Shown here piece after piece: positions 1 through 8,457 of a stretch of 64,000 nt of DNA; positions within the stretch are counted from its first letter, which is position 1, and each line of letters opens with the position of its first letter. Origin of the DNA: WRGT01 sp964450405 (GTDB lineage Bacteria; Spirochaetota; UBA4802; UBA5550). Location of the stretch: contig CAYVCQ010000008.1 in the NCBI GenBank assembly GCA_964450405.1, forward strand, positions 62,001 to 126,000, given 5' to 3'. The position numbers and the translations under genes were made by a program. The notes beneath the pieces are model-generated. The model ran no database searches. It was not told the origin of the DNA and was given only the letters and a program-made list of their open reading frames with translations.

Positions 1-708
1 CGTTGTTCCCTTACTTGAATCACATACAATGCGGTTATTCTTAATTATTATACCAGCGCCGTCGCTTCTTCGGATTGTCACTCCATCAATATGTGCTTCT
101 CCGGTGAACCTGGTTTTATGAATAAAATTCCCCTGAACCACAGAAAGCTTAGAATTTATACTATTAATCCATATACCGCTGCCTGAATCATGAATATAAC
201 ACCGTTCAACAATGCCGTTTCCAGAATAGGCAAAGGGATACCCCATTCTTGGTTTACCATCAGGCATAACTGGCGGTATCCGGCTGCCATCTATCTCTGA
301 ATCTCTAATAATTGTATCACTCCCCGCTCCTCCGATAATCGGCATACCATTACCTACATAATCCGGTTTTATCAAACATCTTTCGATCGTTATTTTACCT
401 GAACTAAGATCAAGTTGTCTGCTTATTATTTTATCAGATATTGTCATACCGGCAGGTATTTTCATCGTGCCATATTCAACTTTTGCAGTTGATTCATCAA
501 AAGGTTTGAGTTTGGAATAATCACCTTTCAAACCTGTATTTTTATTATTGAGTTCCCACCCCATTAAATCTTTTGTTGATTTAGTCGTTTTCAAAGCTGT
601 GCCTGATTTAAGTATTTTGCATTCCGCTACAGTTGAAAAAGTTTTAAATATAGACGTAAGTAAAATAAGCAAAATTAAAATGATCTGGTATAAACCAATT
701 TTTTTCAT
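1..708 (-). CDS. Secreted right-handed beta-helix protein (partial, C-terminus off window)
   Basis: The reading frame is open from an ATG at 708 to the left edge (236 codons), so the C-terminal part is missing. The first ~25 residues are a signal peptide (MKKIG followed by a hydrophobic run), so the product is exported. Residues ~95-236 repeat short turns of the type 'IIGGAGSDTIIRDSEIDG', 'GNGIVERCYIHDSGSGIWI' and 'GAGIIIKNNRIVCDSS', the pattern of pectate-lyase-like parallel beta-helices. A ribosome binding site AAGGAGA lies just before the ATG. Such proteins are often polysaccharide lyases or adhesins; no catalytic residue can be assigned. The neighbouring GH16 glycosidase on the same strand suggests a polysaccharide-related role, which is inference. 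Confidence 0.7.
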   Translation of the reverse strand, partial: MKKIGLYQIILILLILLTSIFKTFSTVAECKILKSGTALKTTKSTKDLMGWELNNKNTGLKGDYSKLKPFDESTAKVEYGTMKIPAGMTISDKIISRQLDLSSGKITIERCLIKPDYVGNGMPIIGGAGSDTIIRDSEIDGSRIPPVMPDGKPRMGYPFAYSGNGIVERCYIHDSGSGIWINSINSKLSVVQGNFIHKTRFTGEAHIDGVTIRRSDGAGIIIKNNRIVCDSSKGTT

Positions 709-864
709 AAGTTCTCCTTGCATAAAAGTTTCTACAATATTTAATTCGTATTACATGGTTCTAAAATACAAAAGTAAAGAAGTTTTCATTTTATTTTTAC
801 GCATAATTTAAAAAAATACCCATATCCCTTTTAAATTTTACGTCGTGTTAATATTTTAAAAACT

Positions 865-1650
865 TCAGTATGGAGTAAACTTAACCCAATCTATCTGATA
901 AACACATACAGTATCTGCAGCTGGAGGTCCGCCAACCCACCCGCCATTCTGTGTCCATACATTAAATTTTAATTGATACGGCCCATTGATAGACACTCCG
1001 CTGCTGCTGTAATTATATGTATAAAGCAGAACATCATCCACATACCATTTGATAAATGCCGGCGTAATTTCAATTGCCCATATGTGAAATCCATCTGAAG
1101 GATTGAAACCTAATATTTTATCCGGATTCAAATTAAAACTTGTTTTACCCGAAGCGTGAACCGCAAAATGAACTTCTCCATTTGACGCAGTAAATGATTT
1201 TGTCAGAAATTCAATATCTATCTCCTGTTTGGTCCCGTCACTTCCAGAACCGGGGGTAGTTGTATTATCCCAGTCTATAGTAAACATTGAATTTAATATT
1301 CCTGGAACACTGGATGGTTTAAGTCTTGCTTCCCATTTCCCGTAGAGAAATTCTTTCCTTGTCTGGATAGCTGCACCGAGAAATTGTCCCCCCTCATACT
1401 TAAAGATAAGATTCAAATTCCCACCCTGGACATAACATCTCGCAGGTGATGTTATACTTTCTTCTACCCATGACGCCACCTGCCACACAGATGAATCAAC
1501 TGCCGTACCATCAAAATTGTCGATAAAGGGTTCTTTAGAGTATGGTTCTGTAATCACATAAGACGCAGAATCCGAACCAACATCGGAAAAGCAGCCCAAT
1601 ATTAAGCCTATACAAAATAAATAACGGAATCTGATAATTATATTTTTCAA
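865..1650 (-). CDS. Glycoside hydrolase family 16 lipoprotein
   Basis: This 261-residue protein has an N-terminal lipoprotein signal (lipobox LILGC, Cys20) and a GH16 beta-jelly-roll domain from about residue 40 to the end. The family signature E-x-D-x-E is present as QEIDIEF (Glu143 nucleophile, Asp145, Glu147 acid/base), so it should be an active retaining endo-glycanase acting on a beta-1,3/1,4-glucan, laminarin-like or galactan substrate; the exact substrate cannot be read. The start codon is TTG at 1650, chosen because GGAGAG sits seven bases upstream and the next residues form the signal peptide. It lies downstream of nothing on its strand and precedes the beta-helix gene, so both may serve polysaccharide use at the cell surface. 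Confidence 0.88.
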   Translation of the reverse strand: MKNIIIRFRYLFCIGLILGCFSDVGSDSASYVITEPYSKEPFIDNFDGTAVDSSVWQVASWVEESITSPARCYVQGGNLNLIFKYEGGQFLGAAIQTRKEFLYGKWEARLKPSSVPGILNSMFTIDWDNTTTPGSGSDGTKQEIDIEFLTKSFTASNGEVHFAVHASGKTSFNLNPDKILGFNPSDGFHIWAIEITPAFIKWYVDDVLLYTYNYSSSGVSINGPYQLKFNVWTQNGGWVGGPPAADTVCVYQIDWVKFTPY

Positions 1651-1801
1651 TTACATTCTCTCCAGATTTGCAATATTAACAATCATATAATATTCATCAA
1701 ATTTACAGCATAAATAATTATGGTTGCACTAAAAATGCAAATCTTTTTATATATTCAATTATTAAAAGAAATTCTCAACATGAATAGCCGAAGGAGATTT
1801 C

Positions 1802-2185
1802 ATGAAAATATTAAAGCAAATCAGGAAACACAATATTCTTTTCTGGTTACTTCTTCCTCTAGTTCTTCCTTTATTCTTTCTCTTATCATGTTCCGAAGTA
1901 AAGCTTATCGGAGACAGCAGGTCCGGCTACATAAAGGATTTATCCTTTAAAATTTCACCGGAGAAGGCAGTGGAGCTTGCAGGGCCCTATCTTGATCTTT
2001 CTTATGAGCTCAGGGTAAAAAACAGATCAATCAGTCACAACGCCCCTTTAAACGATTATGTAGTACAAAAAGGCAAATGGTATTATGTTACAAGAGATAA
2101 TTATCCTTATAAATATATAGGAGCATATAAAAACCATGCTGTAAAGGTTAATGTCAATTCCGGCACTGTCATCCCTCCTGAATAA
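1802..2185 (+). CDS. Small lipoprotein with a PepSY-like domain
   Basis: The 127-residue product has a basic N-terminus, a long hydrophobic segment and a lipobox ending LLSC (Cys30), so it is a predicted lipoprotein. The remainder (ISPEKAVELAGPYLD ... KWYYVTRDNYPYK ... AVKVNVNSGTV) follows the helix-strand-'V.V....G.V' pattern of PepSY-like modules. The start is supported by GAAGGAG upstream of the ATG. PepSY modules are often linked to protease inhibition or peptide binding; no function is assigned here. It is monocistronic and converges with the acyl-CoA dehydrogenase gene. Confidence 0.7.
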   Translation: MKILKQIRKHNILFWLLLPLVLPLFFLLSCSEVKLIGDSRSGYIKDLSFKISPEKAVELAGPYLDLSYELRVKNRSISHNAPLNDYVVQKGKWYYVTRDNYPYKYIGAYKNHAVKVNVNSGTVIPPE

Positions 2186-2230
2186 AACATTTCTTTTTTT
2201 TTCAAAAGAGTTTGAAATGAAGAAAAGTAA

Positions 2231-4036
2231 TCAATCTATAAATAATCCATCATCCACTCCAGAAGTGAGAATCTCTTCATCTATAAGTATACCGGAAAGA
2301 GTTTCAGCCTTAGGGAGTTCGTATTTGAAATAGTATTTCATAGTGTGTATTTTAGCGCTGTAGAATCTGCTGAGCGCAGCATCCTCACAGCCGATACTCC
2401 GTTTACAGGCACAGACAGCCTGCATCAGCCACTGCCATGCAATTGTTATAATTCCCGCCATCTCCAGATAAATCGTAGCATCGGCCAGAAAAATCTCAAT
2501 GTTACCCTTAGATGCAATCTGAAGAAGATGCACTGCTGTTTTCTGAAAAACAGATACGGCCCTGTCGAGTTTAGATGTATATTTTTTTAAGTTTTCATAT
2601 TTTTCTGATTCACTTATTGTAAATTTTATCTCAGCAATAAAAAGTTCCAGAGCACGCCCGTTCTTCATGGTAGTTTTTCTGCCGAGAAGATCCTGTCCCT
2701 GAATTCCAGTTGTACCTTCATGTATAGGATGTATTCTTGAATCCCTGAAAAAAAGTTCCAGATTAAAATCTTCACAATAGCCGTAACCTCCAAGAATCTG
2801 AAGTCCCGTACTTGTGGAGAGAATTCCGTTTTCTGAAGGATAACTTTTTGCAATGGGAGTTAAAAATTCAAGGAGAAGGTCATACTTCTCAATATCTTCC
2901 GGCGAAGAGATATGTTTAAGATCAATATACTTCCCCAGTTGTAGAGCAAGAGATAGTGATCCCTCCGACACTGCTTTCTGAAAAAGAAGCATCCTCTTTA
3001 CATCGGGATGAGAGTTTATTGCACACTGCGGATCCAGCGGATTTTTACTGTTTAAAGGACGTCCTTGTGCTCTCTCTTCAGAATATTTGAGAGAATCATA
3101 ATAGGCCGCTGATGCTATACCGGCAGCACCTATTCCGACATTAATTCTCTCTTCATTCATCATCTGAAACATATAGGATAAACCCTTATTCTCTTCGCCG
3201 ACGAGCCATCCTCTACAATCATCATTCTCACCCATTGAAAGCTGTGCGATGGGAGAACCACGATAACCGAGCTTATGTTCTATACCAGCACATATTACAT
3301 CATTAGGAACAAGCCCGCCTGTACCATCTCCGCGGAGTTTTGGAACTACAAAAAGTGAAATACCCTTCACTCCGGCTGGTGCGCCTTCGACTCTTGCGAG
3401 CATAAGATTTATTATATTATCTGCTCCATCATGTTCACCGGCAGATATAAATATCTTCTGGCCCATTATTAAATAATATCCTTCACCAGTAGGGATCGCC
3501 TTTGTCTTTATATCAGAGAGAGAACTCCCTGCGCCGGGTTCGGTGAGAGCCATTGTACCCTGCCACTCCCCGGTAAACATTTTCGGGGTGTAGTACTTTT
3601 TTAAATCAGGAGATCCGAAAGTGATAATCAGATTTGCTGCTCCCGATGTAAGCCCGGGATAAACTCCCAGTGAATAGTTTGCCGCGGCAAATATATAATT
3701 CAATGCTGCGACTATAGAGTAAGGAAGCTGCTGCCCGCCATCATCAAACTGAAAGTGAGCTGAGATAAAACCGATCTCTCCGCATTTTCTCGTGAATGTT
3801 TTTACAATCGGGTGAACATGTACTTCGCCATTTTTATATAAGGGTGGATTTTTATCCATCTCACGAAGATATGGCCTCATGAGATCCACAGCCATTTTAT
3901 TTGCTGTGCCGAGCACCATGTCGAGAGCCTCTTTGTTGTATTCATTAAAATACTCGTGCTTTGACAGATTCTGAATCTCCAGCATCTCAAATAACAAAAA
4001 ATTTATAGTCTGTCTGCTGATAAATTTCTCTTCCAT
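2231..4036 (-). CDS. Acyl-CoA dehydrogenase, ~600-residue type
   Basis: This 601-residue flavoenzyme should catalyse FAD-dependent alpha,beta-dehydrogenation of an acyl-CoA in beta-oxidation or its reverse. Visible landmarks are the FAD/substrate segment ALTEPGAGSS, the middle beta-domain, GQKIFISAGEHD, and the catalytic-base region HEGTTGIQGQDLLGRK, where the Glu is the expected base. The length exceeds the usual ~380 residues because of the N-terminal and C-terminal extensions typical of the long bacterial FadE-like class. GGGAGTT precedes the ATG. A paralogue lies at 55086-56960. Substrate chain length cannot be told from the sequence. Confidence 0.93.
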   Translation of the reverse strand: MEEKFISRQTINFLLFEMLEIQNLSKHEYFNEYNKEALDMVLGTANKMAVDLMRPYLREMDKNPPLYKNGEVHVHPIVKTFTRKCGEIGFISAHFQFDDGGQQLPYSIVAALNYIFAAANYSLGVYPGLTSGAANLIITFGSPDLKKYYTPKMFTGEWQGTMALTEPGAGSSLSDIKTKAIPTGEGYYLIMGQKIFISAGEHDGADNIINLMLARVEGAPAGVKGISLFVVPKLRGDGTGGLVPNDVICAGIEHKLGYRGSPIAQLSMGENDDCRGWLVGEENKGLSYMFQMMNEERINVGIGAAGIASAAYYDSLKYSEERAQGRPLNSKNPLDPQCAINSHPDVKRMLLFQKAVSEGSLSLALQLGKYIDLKHISSPEDIEKYDLLLEFLTPIAKSYPSENGILSTSTGLQILGGYGYCEDFNLELFFRDSRIHPIHEGTTGIQGQDLLGRKTTMKNGRALELFIAEIKFTISESEKYENLKKYTSKLDRAVSVFQKTAVHLLQIASKGNIEIFLADATIYLEMAGIITIAWQWLMQAVCACKRSIGCEDAALSRFYSAKIHTMKYYFKYELPKAETLSGILIDEEILTSGVDDGLFID

Positions 4037-4361
4037 GTATAACTCCCGGTAGGTTTATTTATGTAAATACTCGCAAACTGGCGGTAAAATTGCCCACAGC
4101 CGTGTCTTCGACTCGGCGGAGATATGATACCACTGATTTTTAAGCAGTCACTTTTTATTTGTACTGTATTTTGCAATTGTAGATAAAAAAAGCAAACTAA
4201 ATTAGAACAGGATTAAGGAGATTAATGGATTTAAACGTTTAAATATGGAACTCATAAAATTATTTGAATCGCGGTTCAGGCAGCTTTATCCATATTTAAT
4301 AAATTTTTGAAAAAAATTAATAAAAAAAAGCCCATCATAAATGACAGGCTTTTTTTATTTT
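4037..4361. other. Intergenic stretch upstream of the acyl-CoA dehydrogenase
   Basis: Apart from the tRNA terminator at its right end I see no coding potential. The stretch is A/T-rich with short poly-A runs and no clear promoter pair. Confidence 0.5.
4323..4358 (-). terminator. Rho-independent terminator of tRNA-Asp
   Basis: Read on the minus strand just after the tRNA, AGCCTGTCAT pairs with ATGATGGGCT (two G-U wobbles) and is followed by a run of T. Its position a few bases past the tRNA 3' end supports the assignment. Confidence 0.75.
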
Positions 4362-4435
4362 CGGGGTTGACGAGACTCGAACTCGCGACACCCTGCGTGA
4401 CAGGCAGGTACTCTAACCAACTGAGCTACAACCCC
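4362..4435 (-). tRNA. tRNA-Asp (anticodon GTC)
   Basis: The minus strand folds into a cloverleaf. The acceptor stem GGGGTTG pairs with CAACCCC with discriminator G. The D-arm contains GCTCAGTTGGTTAGAG, the anticodon stem CCTGC/GCAGG encloses CTGTCAC with anticodon GTC, and the T-arm carries GTTCGAGTC. CCA is not encoded. No integration-like duplication of its 3' end is visible nearby. Confidence 0.96.
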
Positions 4436-4465
4436 TTATGACCTGATTTACTCAAGTCGAGAATC

Positions 4466-4494
4466 AATAGACAATTGATGATACTTTATGTCAA
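4466..4494 (-). promoter_or_regulatory. Candidate promoter for tRNA-Asp
   Basis: On the minus strand a perfect TTGACA (-35) lies 17 bases before a weak -10, TCTATT, about 30 bases upstream of the tRNA. The -35 is good; the -10 is poor, so this is tentative. Confidence 0.35.
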
Positions 4495-4572
4495 TAAAAA
4501 ACTTTGAATTATTTAAAAAAAATCAAAAAGACTGTAAAACAGTATCTGGTTAAAAACATGTGGTAATTTTTC

Positions 4573-4599
4573 TTTCCCCGCGCAGATGGCGCGGGGAAA
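4573..4599. repeat. GC-rich hairpin, short dispersed repeat (copy A)
   Basis: TTTCCCCGCGC and GCGCGGGGAAA form an 11-bp inverted repeat around a 5-base loop, followed by 'atacattt' and 'agcagata'. Related sequences occur near 37464, 40808 and 45431. It lacks a T-run on either side, so I call it a repeat rather than a terminator. Confidence 0.5.
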
Positions 4600-4650
4600 A
4601 TACATTTAATCAATATTTTTTTAAGCAGATACTAAATAACGATTATCATA

Positions 4651-5580
4651 TTACTTAATAGAGTCAACAAAGGATTTTATATATCCCGCGGTTTCGACCG
4701 GGCGTTCCATCATCGGCAGATGTCCGCAATCTTTCAGAATCCTTGAAGTATGATTCTTAATGCCGCTCTCAAGAACCGGCACACTTGAAACGTCCAGAAC
4801 CTTATCTTTATCGCCCCAGATAATAAGCACAGGCATGGTAAGAGATGCAAAATTCTTTTCAAGCATTGCCGGCCTGGACATTAAATCTTTAAAAACTTTT
4901 TCATTAAAACTTCTGCTTCTGATAGATCTATCAGCAAGAACCCCAATAAAAGGATAAGGTATATAAGGCGTTTTCACAAAAACAAATTTAAATAAATTTT
5001 TTAAGTCATCTCTGCTGTTTACAAGAAGCGGATTAACTCCGGTACTTACTAATTTAAAATAAAGACTCTTCACCGGAGAAACAACTCCTGAATTATCTAA
5101 AAGAATCAAACCCTTTACTTTCTGCGGATATCTCTCTGCATATACACCGGATATATTTCCTCCCATGGAGTTTCCGGCGATGTAAAATTTATTCACACCA
5201 AGTTTACTGAAAAATTTATCAAGGCGTTCAACCTGTGACATCACATCATATTTTGCAGAATCAAGTTTTGTTGACTCCCCAAAACCTGGCAGATCGGGAA
5301 TTATAAAATGATATCCCTGAAGAGATTTAACCATCATCGGCCAGTTATCCTTGTCTGCAGTGAAACCATGAAGAAGGACAATTGTCTCAGACCCGGAACC
5401 GCTCTCAAGATAAACAATCCTGTGATCATCGATAGTAATCTCTTTCTGTGTTAGACCGGCGCTGCTGCGCTGGAGCTTCATTGCAAGATCAAAAATTTTT
5501 TCCGGGAATAAAAATGAGACAGCAATTACTGTAAAAACAATGACTATGAAAGCAACTATGATTCTTTTCAGGATTTTCAT
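4651..5580 (-). CDS. Membrane-anchored alpha/beta hydrolase (lipase/esterase-like)
   Basis: The 309-residue protein starts with a hydrophobic segment (residues ~5-27) that probably anchors it in the inner membrane, with the catalytic domain outside. The alpha/beta-hydrolase core shows the oxyanion motif LLHGFTADKDNW, the nucleophile elbow GNSMGG (Ser), the acid in IWGDKDKV and the His in CGHLPMMERP, a complete triad. The arrangement resembles the ABHD6/Moraxella lipase group, which hydrolyses acylglycerols or esters. The substrate is unknown. The fatty-acid genes around it make an acyl ester plausible. Start chosen at the first ATG before the hydrophobic segment. Confidence 0.85.
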   Translation of the reverse strand: MKILKRIIVAFIVIVFTVIAVSFLFPEKIFDLAMKLQRSSAGLTQKEITIDDHRIVYLESGSGSETIVLLHGFTADKDNWPMMVKSLQGYHFIIPDLPGFGESTKLDSAKYDVMSQVERLDKFFSKLGVNKFYIAGNSMGGNISGVYAERYPQKVKGLILLDNSGVVSPVKSLYFKLVSTGVNPLLVNSRDDLKNLFKFVFVKTPYIPYPFIGVLADRSIRSRSFNEKVFKDLMSRPAMLEKNFASLTMPVLIIWGDKDKVLDVSSVPVLESGIKNHTSRILKDCGHLPMMERPVETAGYIKSFVDSIK

Positions 5581-5659
5581 TTCAATACCTCATTATATTT
5601 GATTATTGATAAAATAATGCCAAATCCAAATTGACCTGTATTTACAAAGTAAATATTTT

Positions 5660-6826
5660 TTATTTACCGAAATTTTTAAACGAGCCGTTAATGATTTCCG
5701 GCTCCGGTTTAAAGATATCAAGTTTAAAGCGGTCCACAAGATAATTTAAAGCATCGGCAATTTGCTGCGGCTGCATACCGGCAGCCATTGCAAAGGGTCC
5801 GGCAAATGCATTCATGCCGAATTTTACCGCGCTGTCGATATCATCTACAGATAAAGCAATCTTTTCCTTATAAACTCTTACGGCTTCATTGATCTGCACT
5901 GAAAGAAAATGTACTGGTGTTATCTCTTTACATTCACTTGATGTATCGATCACTGCTTTACCGGCTGACCATTCGTAGATACCACCTCCTGTCTTTAAAC
6001 CAAGTTCCCCTTTGGCAACTTTATCATGAAGATATCTTCCCGGTTTGTATTCCTGAGAGAGTGTCCCGGCATAGTATTCAAGTGTATGAGAAAAAACATC
6101 AAGTCCGACAAAATCTGCTGTTTCAAATGGCGCCATCTTCACACCCATTTTTTTCATAACGCAATCTATCTCTGCAGGACGTATTTTACCTTCATCAAGA
6201 ATTGCACTGATCAGCGTCTGGTTTGGAGCACTGATTCTATTTACGATAAAACCGGGACGGTCCTTCATCACTTTCACAGGAATTTTACTGCATTTAGAAG
6301 CAATCATGGCAAGAAGATCTATTGTTTCATCTGATGTCTTATCTCCATAAATCAATTCCACCAGCTTCATAATTGTAACAGGATTAAAAAAATGCATACC
6401 GGCAAACCGTTCCGGATTTTTCACAACTCTTCCGATTTCAGAAATACTCATTGTAGATGTATTTGTAGCAAGAACAGCATCAGGCGCGGCTATCTCGGAG
6501 AGATCGGTAAAAACTTTTTTCTTGAGATCCATAATCTCCGGTACCGCTTCAACTACAATCTGAGCTCCGGCAACTGCTTCACTTAAACTGAGTGTTGTTT
6601 TTAAATTTGTTTCGAGTATACGGTCCATCTCCTCCGTTGTAAGTTTACCCTTATTCACCAGAAACAACAGGCTTTCTTTAACTTTTACAATTGCGTTATC
6701 AAGAAATTCCTGCCTGATATCAGTCATATAAACAGTGTAGCCTGCCGCAGCACAGATCTGTGCAATTCCATGACCCATGGCGCCGGACCCGATAACTGCA
6801 ATTTTATTTACATTCTCTATGTTCAA
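5660..6826 (-). CDS. 3-hydroxyacyl-CoA dehydrogenase
   Basis: NAD-dependent oxidation of 3-hydroxyacyl-CoA to 3-ketoacyl-CoA (or the reverse). The N-terminal Rossmann domain begins IAVIGSGAMGHGIA (GxGxxG), followed by NTSTMSISEI and the active-site segment GMHFFNPVTIMKLVE. Two C-terminal 3HCDH modules follow (FIVNRISAP... and HFLSVQINEAVRVY...), explaining the 388-residue length versus ~285 for single-module enzymes. It sits 65 bases downstream of the YchF-like gene on the same strand and may share its transcript. With the two acyl-CoA dehydrogenases it supplies two steps of beta-oxidation; no thiolase or crotonase is in the window. Confidence 0.93.
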   Translation of the reverse strand: MNIENVNKIAVIGSGAMGHGIAQICAAAGYTVYMTDIRQEFLDNAIVKVKESLLFLVNKGKLTTEEMDRILETNLKTTLSLSEAVAGAQIVVEAVPEIMDLKKKVFTDLSEIAAPDAVLATNTSTMSISEIGRVVKNPERFAGMHFFNPVTIMKLVELIYGDKTSDETIDLLAMIASKCSKIPVKVMKDRPGFIVNRISAPNQTLISAILDEGKIRPAEIDCVMKKMGVKMAPFETADFVGLDVFSHTLEYYAGTLSQEYKPGRYLHDKVAKGELGLKTGGGIYEWSAGKAVIDTSSECKEITPVHFLSVQINEAVRVYKEKIALSVDDIDSAVKFGMNAFAGPFAMAAGMQPQQIADALNYLVDRFKLDIFKPEPEIINGSFKNFGK

Positions 6827-6891
6827 AACAATCCCTCCATAAACTCACGTGATGTCATTCCTGCCGTTTCATTTACACCAATGTATACAAA

Positions 6892-7953
6892 CTAAACATT
6901 AAATCTGAAATTAATAATATCTCCATCTTCAACAATATATTCTTTTCCCATAACGTAAAACTTACCGGCTTTCTTAAGCTCTTCCTCTGTACCAAGCTCA
7001 ATGAGATCCTTGTACTTCATTACCTCGGCGCGGATAAATCCTCTCTGAATATCAGAGTGAATAGCACCGGCTGCTATGGGAGCCGTTGAACCGCTTCGTA
7101 TCTGCCACTGCCTCACCTCATCCTTACCCACTGTAAAAAAAGACATCAGCCCCAGAGTTCTCATTGCAAGCGCAGAGAGCTGGTTGAGTGCCGGATCTAC
7201 GATCCCTGCATCGGCCATAAACTCCGCTTTCTCTTCTTCGCTGTCCAGTGCGGAAATTTCCGCTTCAAGTTTTGCTGAAACCTGCATAATATCCATTGAA
7301 AGAGGTGCAAGTTTTGCTCTTATCTTCTCCATCAGTGATGTATCACCGATTTTATTATCTCCAACATTCAATACTATCAGAATCTCTTTTGCTGTAATGA
7401 ACGGGTAACCGGAAATCAGTTTCTCCTCCTCCTCTCCAATTTCAAATGTACGAAGATGAAAATCGTTTTCAAGGTGAGATTTCATTCTCCCCAGGAGTTC
7501 CTCCTCCTGATCGAGTTTAATATCTGTCTTTTTTTTCCGTGCATTTTCGATCCGCTCGTATCTCTTTTCAATAAAAATCAGATCGTGAAAAATCAATTCG
7601 GAGTTTATCATATCTATATCACGCACCGGATCAACTGAACCGCTTGCATGATAAACCGAATCATCTTCAAAGGCACGCACCACGTGACACAGCGCATCCA
7701 TCTTTGATAAATCAGTAAATATTTTTCCTTCACGGATTGAATCACTCTCTATTTTAGGGAGCAGCTGCAGATTAATCCTGGCAGGAACCTCTTTCTTCGG
7801 CTGATACATCTTTACCAGTACATCGAATTTCGCGTCCCTTATATCTGCCACACCTGCGGTATTTTTATCTCCTTCATTAGATCTTGTCCCGGTCAATAAG
7901 TGAAAAAGACTTTTTTTCCCGGTTTGGGGCAGTCCTATAATTCCAAGTTCCAT
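6892..7953 (-). CDS. YchF/OLA1-family GTPase-like protein with a degenerate P-loop
   Basis: The 353-residue protein has the YchF order: N-terminal G domain, a helical insert (residues ~120-185), and a C-terminal DUF933/TGS domain (FFTVGKDEVRQW, GAIHSDIQRGFIRAEV, YIVEDGDIINFRFNV). YchF proteins bind ribosomes and hydrolyse ATP. Here the P-loop reads GLPQTGKKS (Gly7-Gly12-Lys13-Lys14): the Ser/Thr that normally follows the Lys and binds Mg2+ is replaced by Lys. The usual NxxE specificity element is seen only loosely (VLNVGDN). It is therefore a divergent member whose nucleotide hydrolysis is uncertain. It lies upstream of the 3-hydroxyacyl-CoA dehydrogenase gene. Confidence 0.85.
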   Translation of the reverse strand: MELGIIGLPQTGKKSLFHLLTGTRSNEGDKNTAGVADIRDAKFDVLVKMYQPKKEVPARINLQLLPKIESDSIREGKIFTDLSKMDALCHVVRAFEDDSVYHASGSVDPVRDIDMINSELIFHDLIFIEKRYERIENARKKKTDIKLDQEEELLGRMKSHLENDFHLRTFEIGEEEEKLISGYPFITAKEILIVLNVGDNKIGDTSLMEKIRAKLAPLSMDIMQVSAKLEAEISALDSEEEKAEFMADAGIVDPALNQLSALAMRTLGLMSFFTVGKDEVRQWQIRSGSTAPIAAGAIHSDIQRGFIRAEVMKYKDLIELGTEEELKKAGKFYVMGKEYIVEDGDIINFRFNV

Positions 7954-8457
7954 ATCAGCTCCTGATTATTTAAATATCCGCTATATTAAATGGCGGTCGA
8001 AATATCTGTTGAATTTTATAAATCAATTATCACTGATAATAAATTTTAGTCAATATTTAAAAAATTTCGGATTGAGAACAATGTTTATCATATAACAGTA
8101 TCAGGCATAATACTTCCGCCCTTATCCGCCCGCCGGGCCCCTTTCCTATGAATGGAGAAAGGGTTTGATGAAATATTCAGCATCATCTCTCCTCCCATTC
8201 ATGGGGGACTAGAAGCAAGATGTTTCTGGTAGAGATGATTACGACATCGTGCCGATTTTCCACAGGCGGTCATTGTGACCGCTCAGTCGATCGCAGACAG
8301 GATGTTTAAAAAGCGTCTACTAATGTCACAAAGTGACAGAGGGTGAAGCTGCATAACTTTACACTATTTTCACATATACCCCGATTTTATTTGTTGACAC
8401 CAACCTACTTAATTCCGAGAAATAATACCATAAAATTTATAGCAGATGGTGGTATAC
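7954..8457. other. Intergenic region with several hairpins
   Basis: No coding potential is visible. It holds a GC-rich patch (8125-8210) where CCCCTTTCCTATGAATGG is answered by CCATTCATGGGGG, a perfect hairpin GCGGTCA-TTG-TGACCGC (8266-8282), and TGTCAC-AAA-GTGACA (8324-8338). A TTGACA at 8393-8398 could serve the downstream gene, but no convincing -10 follows at the right spacing. The hairpins may be degenerate dispersed repeats or a structured leader. Confidence 0.45.

Noticed and set aside
548..811. Plus-strand frame of 87 codons
   Set aside because: It lies antisense to the better supported beta-helix gene start and has no binding site.
4362..4435. tRNA-Asp as an integration site of a genomic island
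   Set aside because: No integrase and no repeat of the tRNA 3' end in the window.
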